Shown one piece after another: positions 18,506 to 27,519 of a stretch of DNA of 64,000 nt (positions are counted from its first letter, which is position 1; each line of letters begins with the position of its first letter). The DNA is from an uncultured Clostridia bacterium (lineage in GTDB: Bacteria > Bacillota > Clostridia > Lachnospirales > CAG-274), in contig CANRPW010000004.1 in NCBI GenBank assembly GCA_947632615.1, positions 55,776-119,775 on the forward strand, in the 5' to 3' direction. Position numbers and translations under genes: made by a program. The notes below the pieces were generated by a model. That model made no database searches. It saw nothing but the letters and a program-made list of their open reading frames with translations, and was not told the origin of the DNA.

Positions 18506-19276
18506 ATGGTAGATTTTATCACAAAAGTCCTTGATGCCCTTGACGATAAAAGAGTAGTAGACAAAATAAGAGAAATAACACCGCCTTATTTGCCCCAGAG
18601 GACGACGACACAAGATGTCAGAACATCTGTTTCTACAACTGAAGAGTTTAGAAAAAAATATAAAGAGCTTGAACGCAGATGCACTATGCTTGAAAATAAA
18701 AAAAACGACATTGCAGAAAGCTTATCTTTTGTAAAAAGCAGAAATGCCGATATTGAGAAAAAGCTTTCTGAGTTGATGATTAAAAGCAACGGACTTGAAG
18801 CAAAAAATATGCAGCTTAATTACGACCTTGCAGAGGCGAGAAAAAGGGCTCTCGCTATTGAGGAGAAATATGCGGATATAGAAAAATACTATAAAATGTA
18901 CTGCAGTCTGAGTGATGACATACATAACACGCTTTCAAGAGTGCTGAGCTGCAAAAGTCCAACGCTCTTTATAGCAGCAGGCTCTCAGCGGGACAGCATA
19001 GAAGGATTGTGGGATACTATAAGCTACAACAGAGAAAAATACAACGAAGAGGAGCTTAAGATCCTCGGAGAAATATTTGACTTTTTCTTTGAGCTTTACA
19101 ACAATTTCAACAATATATATGAAAGATTGGACACAAGACCCGGTGACCTCTTTGACAGTAGGCTTCACGACAGGATTTCCGGCAATGTAAACGGAAGCAT
19201 AAGCTATGTATTCCTGAGAGGATATCGGAATATAAAAACAGGCAACATAATAAAGAAATCTATGATAATTATATAA
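18506..19276 (+). CDS. GrpE-like coiled-coil protein
   Basis: Residues 45-125 form one long charged coiled coil (EEFRKKYKELERRCTMLE, then KKNDIAESLSFVKSRNADIE). Residues 140-210 are helical. The C-terminus, LFDSRLHDRISGNVNGSIS to FLRGYRNIKTGNIIKKSMII, closely follows the pattern of GrpE's beta domain (FDPxLHxAV, then GY-x-L-x-G-R-V-L-R-P-A-M-V). GrpE is the nucleotide exchange factor of Hsp70, and the next gene encodes an Hsp70-like ATPase 12 bases downstream. I infer a dedicated exchange factor. GrpE's typical N-terminal disordered tail and DNFER motif are absent, and the protein is longer than most GrpE (about 180-210 aa). GGGGGAT precedes the ATG. Confidence 0.65.
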   Translation: MVDFITKVLDALDDKRVVDKIREITPPYLPQRTTTQDVRTSVSTTEEFRKKYKELERRCTMLENKKNDIAESLSFVKSRNADIEKKLSELMIKSNGLEAKNMQLNYDLAEARKRALAIEEKYADIEKYYKMYCSLSDDIHNTLSRVLSCKSPTLFIAAGSQRDSIEGLWDTISYNREKYNEEELKILGEIFDFFFELYNNFNNIYERLDTRPGDLFDSRLHDRISGNVNGSISYVFLRGYRNIKTGNIIKKSMIII

Positions 19277-19288
19277 GAGGAAAAGGAT

Positions 19289-22204
19289 ATGGAAAAAGTA
19301 AAAGGAGTAACTTATTTAAATTCAGGGTCAACAGCTTTAAACAAAGCCCTTGTGGAAAACATCAGAGAGACCAATTTAATAAGGGCGACGGAATATATGA
19401 ATTCCATGAACAAAACAAAAAGCCGAAAGCTTATCGACTTTTTATATCTGCTTATAAATGACAATGCAGGCTGGATTAAAATAAAGAATGAAAAATTTTA
19501 TTATGTAACACAATACAATTTTTTAATAGCGCTGCAGGACAATTGTAAATATGAAGATAGGATATATTGGATTTGCGGAGAAAACAGTTCCAAACGCTAT
19601 AGCACCCGGCTATTAAGTAAAGGTGAAGCAAGAGACCTTTTTTGTTTTAATAATAAATACAAATGTCCTTTTGATTTGCGTAATTATGCTAGTGTTGATA
19701 TTGACAGAGGTTATGTGAATTTATCTACAGGAGATACTGTATCACTGCGTTACGATCCCGTACTTTATATATACATCTCTGATATGCCCGACAGACACTT
19801 TTTTGAGACATTTCTGACAGAAGGATTTATACCTGAGGATATTGACAAAGAAGCAAGTGAAATAATGGAAGAACTTATTTCGCTTTATAAAAAAGGATAT
19901 ATCGCCTTTTCTATGGAAAATTTCTCTCTTTACTTTACAGACAAATTCAAGGAGGATATAAAGGAAAATAAAATAGATAAGGTATTGGGGCTGGGCTTTA
20001 ACGAAAGTAAAATATTAAACTCTGTAATAGACATGGATAATAAGGCAATTAAGAAATGTGTATATGATCGGTTTTTAAGCTGCGACTACAACAGAGCGCA
20101 GATAAGCAGATATGATTCCAAGCTCCTTGAGGACGTAAACAGAGGACATTGGGATTTATGGCAGGAGGAAAAGACTCATAATAAAAAGACCAAATCAGAT
20201 GTAAAAGGAGAGGGCTATGCCAAGGAAAGTTCAGCTGCCGGCGGCTTTACTCTCAGCCGTGAGCTTATGGCAAGAAATCCTCTTTCCGACATAAGAGAAA
20301 ATGGTATTGTAGGCATCGACTTCGGCACAAAAAGCACTGTAGTCGCTTTTCAGGACGGTGATGACAATACTATGCTTATGCGTATAGGCAGCGGAGAATA
20401 CGAAAGGGAAATAACAAGGGACGATTATGAAAATCCTACCGTTATGGAATTCCGCCATATAAACAGCTTTATGAAAAGCTATAACGCAAAAAAGGGCAGA
20501 CCCTATACAAGATGGGAGGATATAACCGTTTCCTACACTGCCGCAAGACAGCTTAAGGACGAGAAAGACCCCGATAAATTTTATACCTTTTTCAGCGATC
20601 TTAAGCAATGGAGTGGCAACAAAACCCGTACTGCCAGAATAAGAGATCTTGACAAGACAGACAAGGTGCTGCCTGCTTATCTGACAATTAAGGACGGCGA
20701 GTTTGACCCTATTGAGATATATGCTTATTATCTGGGGCTGTATATCAACAATATGCACAGAGGAATATATCTTAACTATATACTTTCATTTCCTGTCAAT
20801 TACGAAAAGGAAATAAGAGATAAAATAACCAACAGCTTCAGACGGGGCATTATGAAATCCCTTCCCGAGCCTGTGCTTAACTCTGATGAGGCTATGGAAA
20901 ACTTCAGAGTAGAGCTGGGCGTAAGCGAGCCTGCGGCCTATGCCATAAGCGCCCTTAAGGAATACGGCATTGAGCCTTCGGAAGATAAGCCCTGCTTTTA
21001 CGGTATATTCGACTTTGGAGGGGGCACAACGGACTTTGACTTCGGCCTTTGGAGAAACCCGAAAAATAACGAAAGACGCTATGACTATGTTATAGAGCAC
21101 TTCAACGACGGCGGAGACCGTCACTTAGGCGGAGAAAATCTCCTTGAAATGCTTGCCTTTAATGTGTTTAAAAACAACAAAGAAATCCTGCTTAAGGAGA
21201 ATATTACATTTTTCAAACCCTACGAATGTAATGACTTTCCGGGAAGCGAGACTCTTATAAATAACCACTCTCAGGAGGCAAGACTAAATATAAAACATCT
21301 TATGGAAAAGCTGAGAGGCCTTTGGGAAAATAACGAGCCTGAATCAGTAAAGGAAATAGAAATGGGGCAGATTTCAGTAACTCTCTTTAAAAAGGACGGA
21401 GAAGTAGCGCCTAACTTTAAGCTGGACATAAATAAAGACGAGCTTATGAAAATGATTGAGAACAGGATAGAAAAAGGCGTAAAGAACTTTTTCCAATCAA
21501 TGAAACTTTGCTTTAACAGAAATAAGCTCATGGCCGCAGAGGGCATAAATATTTTTCTCGCAGGAAATTCCAGCAAATCACCTATAGTAAAGGAGCTTTT
21601 TGATAAGTACATAAAAGCGGAAACCGAAAATATAAATAAAGAAAACGACGGTGAAAACAGGGAATATTATCACCTGTATCCTCCTCTCGGCACGAAGGAG
21701 GCCAATGAAATAATAAATAAAAATTCGGAAGGCTCTTCCGAAGCGGCAAGGGTTGAAGCTGATATAATAAGACCCACGGGAAAAACAGGCGTTGCATACG
21801 GACTTATAGAAGGCAGACCCGGCGCTGCAATACTTGTGAAAAATGAAAGACAGGTCACAGAAGAGGTCAAATTCAAATATTATCTGGGAATAGGTAAAAA
21901 GGGATTTTTCCAAGTTGTGGTTAACAGGGAGACAGAATACGGCAAATGGCATAACTTTATAGATGCATCTGTAGCAGATTTTGAAATATACTACACAAGT
22001 ATACCTGAAGCCTCTACAAACAAAATGCCTTTAAGCTCTGTTAAGAAAATAAGGCGCAGGCTTGACAAAACCGATGATCTTGCCAATGTATACATACGGG
22101 CGGTAGCTCCCGACACTATTGAATATGCCGTACTTACAGACAAAGAGGTTGAGGAAAACAACTACACAGGCAAAACAGTCAGGGTAGAATTAAGTGAGGA
22201 CTAA
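19289..22204 (+). CDS. Hsp70-like ATPase with large N-terminal domain
   Basis: Residues 1-335 match nothing I know. From residue 338 on lies an Hsp70/actin-type ATPase: phosphate-1 loop IVGIDFGTKSTVVAF (about 340-354), phosphate-2 loop IFDFGGGTTDFDF (about 573-585), adenosine motif FLAGNSSKSPIV (about 755-766) and connect-2 TGKTGVAYGLIEG. All phosphate-binding residues look intact. There is no canonical substrate-binding domain or EEVD tail; instead a beta-rich 130-residue C-terminus. At 971 aa it is far larger than DnaK. The gene sits between a GrpE-like and a HerA-like gene with minimal spacing, so the three proteins probably work together. It could be a remodelling chaperone or an actin-like scaffold. 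Confidence 0.85.
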   Translation: MEKVKGVTYLNSGSTALNKALVENIRETNLIRATEYMNSMNKTKSRKLIDFLYLLINDNAGWIKIKNEKFYYVTQYNFLIALQDNCKYEDRIYWICGENSSKRYSTRLLSKGEARDLFCFNNKYKCPFDLRNYASVDIDRGYVNLSTGDTVSLRYDPVLYIYISDMPDRHFFETFLTEGFIPEDIDKEASEIMEELISLYKKGYIAFSMENFSLYFTDKFKEDIKENKIDKVLGLGFNESKILNSVIDMDNKAIKKCVYDRFLSCDYNRAQISRYDSKLLEDVNRGHWDLWQEEKTHNKKTKSDVKGEGYAKESSAAGGFTLSRELMARNPLSDIRENGIVGIDFGTKSTVVAFQDGDDNTMLMRIGSGEYEREITRDDYENPTVMEFRHINSFMKSYNAKKGRPYTRWEDITVSYTAARQLKDEKDPDKFYTFFSDLKQWSGNKTRTARIRDLDKTDKVLPAYLTIKDGEFDPIEIYAYYLGLYINNMHRGIYLNYILSFPVNYEKEIRDKITNSFRRGIMKSLPEPVLNSDEAMENFRVELGVSEPAAYAISALKEYGIEPSEDKPCFYGIFDFGGGTTDFDFGLWRNPKNNERRYDYVIEHFNDGGDRHLGGENLLEMLAFNVFKNNKEILLKENITFFKPYECNDFPGSETLINNHSQEARLNIKHLMEKLRGLWENNEPESVKEIEMGQISVTLFKKDGEVAPNFKLDINKDELMKMIENRIEKGVKNFFQSMKLCFNRNKLMAAEGINIFLAGNSSKSPIVKELFDKYIKAETENINKENDGENREYYHLYPPLGTKEANEIINKNSEGSSEAARVEADIIRPTGKTGVAYGLIEGRPGAAILVKNERQVTEEVKFKYYLGIGKKGFFQVVVNRETEYGKWHNFIDASVADFEIYYTSIPEASTNKMPLSSVKKIRRRLDKTDDLANVYIRAVAPDTIEYAVLTDKEVEENNYTGKTVRVELSED

Positions 22205-22208
22205 AAAT

Positions 22209-25200
22209 ATGAACAAACAAAACAGTGAATTTACAATAGACTTTCTGAAGAATAAAAGCAATTATTATCTTGCCAACAACAAAAACATAACATATAAGCC
22301 TCTTTCGGAAACAAAGCTTATGGACTTCGCTTTGTATCACATAGATGAAATAACCTTCGATGACAAAGCGCCCCGCAAGGAGGCTCTTGAAAATGTACTC
22401 AGCTCTATGAAAATAGACGGCATAAACTTTATTTATCTTATTTTAGGCGACAAAAAGGGAGTGCATTTTTATTACGGTGTTTCAAGAGATAAATCCACGT
22501 CTAAAAATCTTGGACTTACAATAAATGAAATAGGCAAATATATACTTGAGCCCGGCATAAAGGGAAATTTCAGAGGAAGTAAAGTAGAAGCGGTTTCTGC
22601 AGAGGGGAAAAAAGAAATACTCGAAACTATAAACTCTATGAACAACTGCGGTATGCTTGAGGGCGTTCCCGGCTATGTAAAAGACGATGAAAAATTTCAG
22701 GGCGTTGACCGTCTTGTAGATGTAATGCTGGGGGATACCTTCGGTCTTATGATAATAGCATCTCCTATTAACTACAACGAAATAAAGTCAATAGAGGAAA
22801 ACCTCTATGAGGTCTACAGGCGCATAGTTCCTCTTTCAAAAACAAGCAGGCAAAGCGGAACTCAAACAACAAAAAACGAATCAAAAAGCATTTCAAAGGG
22901 CACTAGTAAAAGCGAAAGCGAAAATTACTCCATTACCTCACAGGAAAGCAACTCCCATTCGGAAGGCTTAAACACAGGCCAGAATCATTCGCAGGGTTCT
23001 TCAAATGGTACTTCAGACGAAGATTCAAACAGCTCTACCAACAAATCTGCCGGAAAAAGCAGCGGAAAGTCCGTAAACGACTCCAAAACAATGGGCGGAA
23101 GCGAAAGCCACGGTACAAACTACAGCACAGGTGAAAACAGTGGTATAAGCACTCAGACAGGCTCAAGCACAGGTTCTTCAAATACAGAATCTATGGAATT
23201 TGTGGACAAAGCTTCTCAGGATTGGCTGAAATATCTGGACGATATTATAATACCTCGTTTGGATTACGGCACAGGAAAGGGAATATTTATAACAGCTTCA
23301 TTCCTTTTCGCCCATAATGAAGCAGTGCTTAAAAAGCTTGAAAACACAGCCATTTCCCTTTACAGCGGTGAAACGGGAAACAAAATCCCCCTTATGGATT
23401 TTTCTCTTGATGAACGCACAAATTTAAGAGGCTATTTCAGAAATTTTCAGCTGCCCTGCGGTTCTTTCGTCAGCGAGGACGAGCTTGCAGCCAATAAGCT
23501 CAACTGCCGTTCCGCTCTTTCACAATATGTTGCAAAGGGGCAGGATTTCCTTATAGGAAACTGGATAACCACAAACGAGCTGGCTATGATAGCAGGCCTT
23601 CCCAAAAAGGAGGTAGTAGGTCTGGGGCTTAAGGAGGAAGTGGAATTTGGACTTAATCTCAATAATGATATTAAGGCGGAAAATAAGATAAATCTTGGAA
23701 AGCTTGTACAAAGCGGAAACATAATAGATGAAATAGAGGTTTCCATAGACAAGGAAAATCTGGACAAGCATACATTCATAACCGGAGTAACAGGCAGCGG
23801 CAAAACGACCACTTGTCACAAAATACTTATAGACAGCGGTCTGCCCTTCCTTATTATAGAGCCTGCCAAAACAGAATACAGAATACTCGCGGACACTTAT
23901 GACGATATTCTTGTATTTACTCCCGGAAACGACAGTGTCGCCCCTTTCAGGCTCAACCCCTTTGAATTTTTCAGGCACGAAAGCATCACCTCAAGGGTGG
24001 ATATGATAAGAGCCAGTATAGAGGCTTCCTTCGATATGGAAGCAGCTATACCTCAGCTTATAGAAACTGCCATATATGAATGTTATGAAGACTATGGCTG
24101 GGACATAGCCACAAACAAAAATGAAATTTATGGCGATAAAGCCTTTGATGATGGCATTTATGCTTTCCCCACTCTTGAAGACCTTATGGGAAAGATAGAC
24201 ACAGTAGTGGAAAAGCAGGGCTTTGACGTAAGACTCAAAAACGACTATATAGGTTCTATCAGAGCCAGACTTCAGAGCTTGCTTATGGGCGCTAAAGGTC
24301 ATATGCTCAATACAAGGCGTTCTATTGACTTTGAGGCACTTCTTGACAGAAGGGTCGTACTTGAGCTTGAGGAAATAAGAAGCGCCACCGAGAAATCTCT
24401 TGTAATGGGTTTTATACTTACAAATCTTATTGAAGCTATAAAGGCAAGATTTTTCAAAAAGGGCGCTCACAGCCATATTACCCTTGTGGAAGAAGCTCAC
24501 AGACTGCTGAGCAAGTTTTCACCGGGAGACAGCCCCAACAAGAAGCACGGCGTTGAAACATTTACCGATATGCTGGCGGAAATAAGAAAATACGGTGAAG
24601 CCCTTGTTATTGTAGACCAGATACCCAATAAGCTGACTCCCGAAATACTTAAAAACACCAATACCAAAATAGTACATAAGATATTTGCCGAAGACGACAA
24701 GGAGGCTATAGGCAATAACATTGTGCTTAACAAGGAGCAGAGAGAGTTCCTTTCCAATTTGGAAACGGGAAGAGCTATACTCTTTACCCAAGGGCTCAAT
24801 AAATCGGTTCAGGTGCAGATAGAAAAAGCAAGCGATACCACTTCGCAAAAGCAGATAACGAGAAAAAGACTGAGAAATGCCGTTATGGAATATTATGCGG
24901 AGGAATATAAAAAAGGTATTATATTCGGTTCTCTGTTTTTTGACGAAAGACCCTCTGTGGAGGATATGGAAAAGCTGTTTTCCTTCTCCGTCAATAAGGA
25001 GTTTACGAAAATAGCATATATATATTTCAGCCATAACGAATTTAACACCAAAGCTGTGGAGGAGCTTTATAGGATTTTCAAAAAATACAGCGCCAAGACT
25101 TTAAAAACCCTTATGTCAAAAATGCTTGCCAAAGCAGATGACAATACAATAAATGCTATAAACTGTATTACAGAAAGTCTTGGCGATGTTGCTGCGGCAG

Positions 25201-25361
25201 GATATATTCTGGCAGAGCATTATGTAAATATTAACAAGCAAAATACAAAGGACTTTGACAAAAAGAAGAAGTATTTGCTTGAATTTATGGATAAATATAG
25301 GGAGGATGATATTAAGGCTGCTGATTTGATAAGCTATAAAACAAAATTTATGGAACAATAA
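22209..25361 (+). CDS. HerA/DUF87-family ATPase with Ser-rich linker
   Basis: Residues 1-210 form an unknown alpha/beta domain. Residues 212-331 are a low-complexity linker of Ser, Gly, Asn, Thr, Glu and Lys. The ATPase follows: Walker A FITGVTGSGKTTTCH (about 526-535 for the P loop), LIIEPAKTEYR typical of HerA/VirB4-type ATPases, Walker B ITLVEEAHRLLSKF (about 757-768), and sensor regions YGEALVIVDQIPNKLTPEIL and NTNTKIVHKI. These form hexameric motors that move DNA or protein. The C-terminal 180 residues are helical. ATG 22,209 has the ribosome site GTGAGGA at proper distance and starts just after the Hsp70 stop; an ATG at 22,194 overlapping that gene is the alternative. The pairing with Hsp70 and GrpE-like proteins suggests a substrate-unfolding or translocating machine. 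Confidence 0.88.
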   Translation: MNKQNSEFTIDFLKNKSNYYLANNKNITYKPLSETKLMDFALYHIDEITFDDKAPRKEALENVLSSMKIDGINFIYLILGDKKGVHFYYGVSRDKSTSKNLGLTINEIGKYILEPGIKGNFRGSKVEAVSAEGKKEILETINSMNNCGMLEGVPGYVKDDEKFQGVDRLVDVMLGDTFGLMIIASPINYNEIKSIEENLYEVYRRIVPLSKTSRQSGTQTTKNESKSISKGTSKSESENYSITSQESNSHSEGLNTGQNHSQGSSNGTSDEDSNSSTNKSAGKSSGKSVNDSKTMGGSESHGTNYSTGENSGISTQTGSSTGSSNTESMEFVDKASQDWLKYLDDIIIPRLDYGTGKGIFITASFLFAHNEAVLKKLENTAISLYSGETGNKIPLMDFSLDERTNLRGYFRNFQLPCGSFVSEDELAANKLNCRSALSQYVAKGQDFLIGNWITTNELAMIAGLPKKEVVGLGLKEEVEFGLNLNNDIKAENKINLGKLVQSGNIIDEIEVSIDKENLDKHTFITGVTGSGKTTTCHKILIDSGLPFLIIEPAKTEYRILADTYDDILVFTPGNDSVAPFRLNPFEFFRHESITSRVDMIRASIEASFDMEAAIPQLIETAIYECYEDYGWDIATNKNEIYGDKAFDDGIYAFPTLEDLMGKIDTVVEKQGFDVRLKNDYIGSIRARLQSLLMGAKGHMLNTRRSIDFEALLDRRVVLELEEIRSATEKSLVMGFILTNLIEAIKARFFKKGAHSHITLVEEAHRLLSKFSPGDSPNKKHGVETFTDMLAEIRKYGEALVIVDQIPNKLTPEILKNTNTKIVHKIFAEDDKEAIGNNIVLNKEQREFLSNLETGRAILFTQGLNKSVQVQIEKASDTTSQKQITRKRLRNAVMEYYAEEYKKGIIFGSLFFDERPSVEDMEKLFSFSVNKEFTKIAYIYFSHNEFNTKAVEELYRIFKKYSAKTLKTLMSKMLAKADDNTINAINCITESLGDVAAAGYILAEHYVNINKQNTKDFDKKKKYLLEFMDKYREDDIKAADLISYKTKFMEQ

Positions 25362-25376
25362 AAGGAGGGAACAATT

Positions 25377-25697
25377 ATGAGTTTTTTAGACATTGTAAAT
25401 GGCACATATGACGAAGAAGACGGTCCTTTTTTTAGTTTTATTGGCAAACCATTAAACGAAACAAATAAAAATATAAGTTACAATAAGATTGTTTCGGAAA
25501 TAAAAGCCGACAATGAAAACCTGAAAAAATCTATTGACTCTTTCAAAGCAAATCCGGATAGTTTAAATACATTTAGTAAAAAGGCGGCGGTAATAAAAGA
25601 AGCAAAAAAGAGGATAGAAGAAAGGCGAAAAGAAATCAAAGATAAAACAAATGAAATAAATCTTATTATCAAAAAAAGCAGTAAGGAGGAATCATAA
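25377..25697 (+). CDS. Small coiled-coil protein of the Hsp70/HerA operon
   Basis: 106 residues, no recognised family. Residues 1-35 hold FLDIVNGTYDEEDGPFFSF, possibly a short folded or partner-binding region. Residues 38-103 are a highly charged coiled coil (Lys/Glu). GGAGGG lies nine bases before the ATG, 15 bases after the HerA stop. Its stop overlaps the next start (TAATG), so the two are translationally coupled and probably function as a pair. Confidence 0.7.
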   Translation: MSFLDIVNGTYDEEDGPFFSFIGKPLNETNKNISYNKIVSEIKADNENLKKSIDSFKANPDSLNTFSKKAAVIKEAKKRIEERRKEIKDKTNEINLIIKKSSKEES

Positions 25698-26389
25698 TGG
25701 GATTTTTCGGTCTTATAGGAGGTTTTGTAAGTAGTGTGGTGAGCGCTGTAGGCAGTTTGTGTTCATCTGTAGGCGGAGCTTTGTTTTCAAGCGTATCTTC
25801 CGCTGTTGCCACTATTGTAGGTCCTATAGTAGGTTTGCCCGAGGTTTTGCTTGTGATTAATACAGTATGCGCTATTGTAAATGCAGTAGCAGAAGCTCTT
25901 GGCATAAAGAAGGAAGAAGAAACACCTGAGGAAATAGGTATGAAAGCGGAAAAAGCAGATAAAAAGCCTGAAGACTTTGACAGCGTAAACGAATATATAG
26001 ATTATCTGCGCAACGAAGTTGAAATAGACAAAGAAAAGCTTAACAACCTTTCAGATGAGGAAAAGGCTAAATATTCTGCTACAGGTATGGGAGTATATAT
26101 AGAAGGTATAAAGGAAAAATATAATATAGAAATACCCGACAGCTTCTGGAGAACTGCCGCCGACCGAAATATGACAGGCGATGAGGTAAAGGGCTGTCTT
26201 GATACCTTTGAAGGAAAGAATATTTCTGTTGAAAATATGGAAAAATACCTTGAAAACAAGCCTGTTGAAGGAAAAACCGACTATGCCGAGGTTTCCGACT
26301 GTATTATGAGCGGTCTGAAAGAGGCAAATCCCGAAATGTCTGAGGAGCAGATTGCGGAGCGTCTTGTTTCTCTCTCATCAGATTTATAG
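25697..26389 (+). CDS. Protein with glycine-zipper-like hydrophobic N-terminus
   Basis: Residues 1-72 consist of small and hydrophobic residues with Gly/Ser/Ala every three to four positions (GLIGGFVSSVVSAVGSLCSS and on), a pattern of membrane-inserting or pore-forming helices. Residues 78-230 are soluble, acidic and helical (EEIGMKAEKADKKPEDFDSV, EEQIAERLVSLSSDL). No signal peptidase site is visible. It could be the membrane partner, or a substrate moved by the HerA-type ATPase. One-base overlap with the gene upstream; an 11-base gap to the next. It is not related in detail to the 9.1 kb protein but has a similar composition. Confidence 0.7.
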   Translation: MGFFGLIGGFVSSVVSAVGSLCSSVGGALFSSVSSAVATIVGPIVGLPEVLLVINTVCAIVNAVAEALGIKKEEETPEEIGMKAEKADKKPEDFDSVNEYIDYLRNEVEIDKEKLNNLSDEEKAKYSATGMGVYIEGIKEKYNIEIPDSFWRTAADRNMTGDEVKGCLDTFEGKNISVENMEKYLENKPVEGKTDYAEVSDCIMSGLKEANPEMSEEQIAERLVSLSSDL

Positions 26390-26400
26390 GAGGAATTGAT

Positions 26401-26934
26401 TTGACTCACACATACATATTTTTGCTTGATAATGAGAAAATAATGACGTGCCACGCTGTCGAAGAAGATTTTGAAATAATACCTAAGCTCGGTGAGGAGA
26501 GTTTTCCTATCGATGAAAAATTCTGGGACTGGTGGAAAGATACCGTGTCTTATATAGACGGCGAGGAAACAGATTTTTGCTTTATATGCGACAAGCATTA
26601 TGATATTATAGAAAATGTACCTGAGTCGGAAACCGAAAACAGCAGAGAATCTTACTGGCGAATTGAAAAAATAGCACAGTTTTTAAAGCGCAGAACAAAA
26701 TTGAGCAAAATAAAGCTCATAACCGCAAATAAAGACGAAATACCGCTTAAACTTTGGGTCGGTGACGGTTCCGAAAAAGTACTCTATACAAATATGACTT
26801 TCCCCCGAAATAAACCTGTTTTTTCAGAAGAGCAGTATGAGGAAATCGACAACAATAAAAATATTGAAGAAACAACATTTGCGAAATACCAAAGGAGTAA
26901 GCTTCTGGAAGATGAAAAGAATAAGCTGATATAA
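26401..26934 (+). CDS. Acidic hypothetical protein, last gene of the Hsp70/HerA operon
   Basis: 177 residues, unrecognised. The N-terminal 25 are a beta hairpin (YIFLLDNEKIMTCHAVEEDF). FWDWWKDTVSYIDGEETDFC suggests a helix and a buried aromatic patch, and a following alpha/beta segment carries ICDKHYDIIENV. The C-terminus is acidic and charged. The start is TTG, after GGAGG with normal spacing. No other start fits. I see no catalytic motif. A short hairpin follows, but no clear terminator. Confidence 0.65.
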   Translation: MTHTYIFLLDNEKIMTCHAVEEDFEIIPKLGEESFPIDEKFWDWWKDTVSYIDGEETDFCFICDKHYDIIENVPESETENSRESYWRIEKIAQFLKRRTKLSKIKLITANKDEIPLKLWVGDGSEKVLYTNMTFPRNKPVFSEEQYEEIDNNKNIEETTFAKYQRSKLLEDEKNKLI

Positions 26935-27032
26935 AAAATGGCTGTCCGATTCGGCCATCTTACAAAAAATTATTTATATTCCAAAAGCTGAGACCGCTTC
27001 AACTTTTGTGTAAACTCAAAAACCGATATATT

Positions 27033-27068
27033 AATCAAGGGCAGAACAGGAAAATTTTGCCCTTGATT
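27033..27068. repeat. Hairpin downstream of the Hsp70/HerA operon
   Basis: An 11-base arm (AATCAAGGGCA, 27,033-27,043) pairs perfectly with 27,058-27,068. It lacks a T run, so transcript stabilisation or a weak terminator is possible. Confidence 0.4.
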
Positions 27069-27142
27069 TATGATACAATGAAAAAACAGCTTTGTCAGCA
27101 ATTATCCAATTTTTTAATCAACAAAATAAATCATAAGCTGAA

Positions 27143-27337
27143 TTATGATTTTCCATGATCTTGCCTATGCCATGTCCGTTTATGGGTTATGTCTATAACA
27201 GTTATGTACAACTTTTTGGGAAAGCGGGCATCGGTAGGAAATACAGATTTATTTTTGATTACTTTGCGAGGCTGGCAGTTAAAGCTCTTAATGGTATTTG
27301 TAGTATATATTGTCTTTTGCATATTTTTGAAATACAT
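27143..27337 (-). pseudogene. IS256-family transposase C-terminal fragment
   Basis: IYTTNTIKSFNCQPRKVIKN and KSVFPTDARFPKKLY correspond to the well-known end of IS256 (Mutator-type) transposases (IYTTNAIES-N, RKV-K-RG-FP). About 60 codons remain; the catalytic part is gone. Bases 27,338-27,519 show no gene. Confidence 0.8.
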
Positions 27338-27519
27338 ATACTTTTAAAATTGCAAAAAAATATAATAAGACTTGACCTTTTACTGACACATAAACGTAAT
27401 TCGATTGACTTTACTCCGCTACATATCATATAAAATGTAGAAACCATAAGGTTCATTATGTGTATTATTTTTACGGTTTCATCTCTAACAATTATTGACC
27501 GTATAATTACCTTGACTAT

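Noticed and set aside
22842..23200. Tandem DNA repeat in the HerA-type gene
   Set aside because: The codons are varied and no regular unit repeats at DNA level; it is a low-complexity protein segment, not a repeat array.
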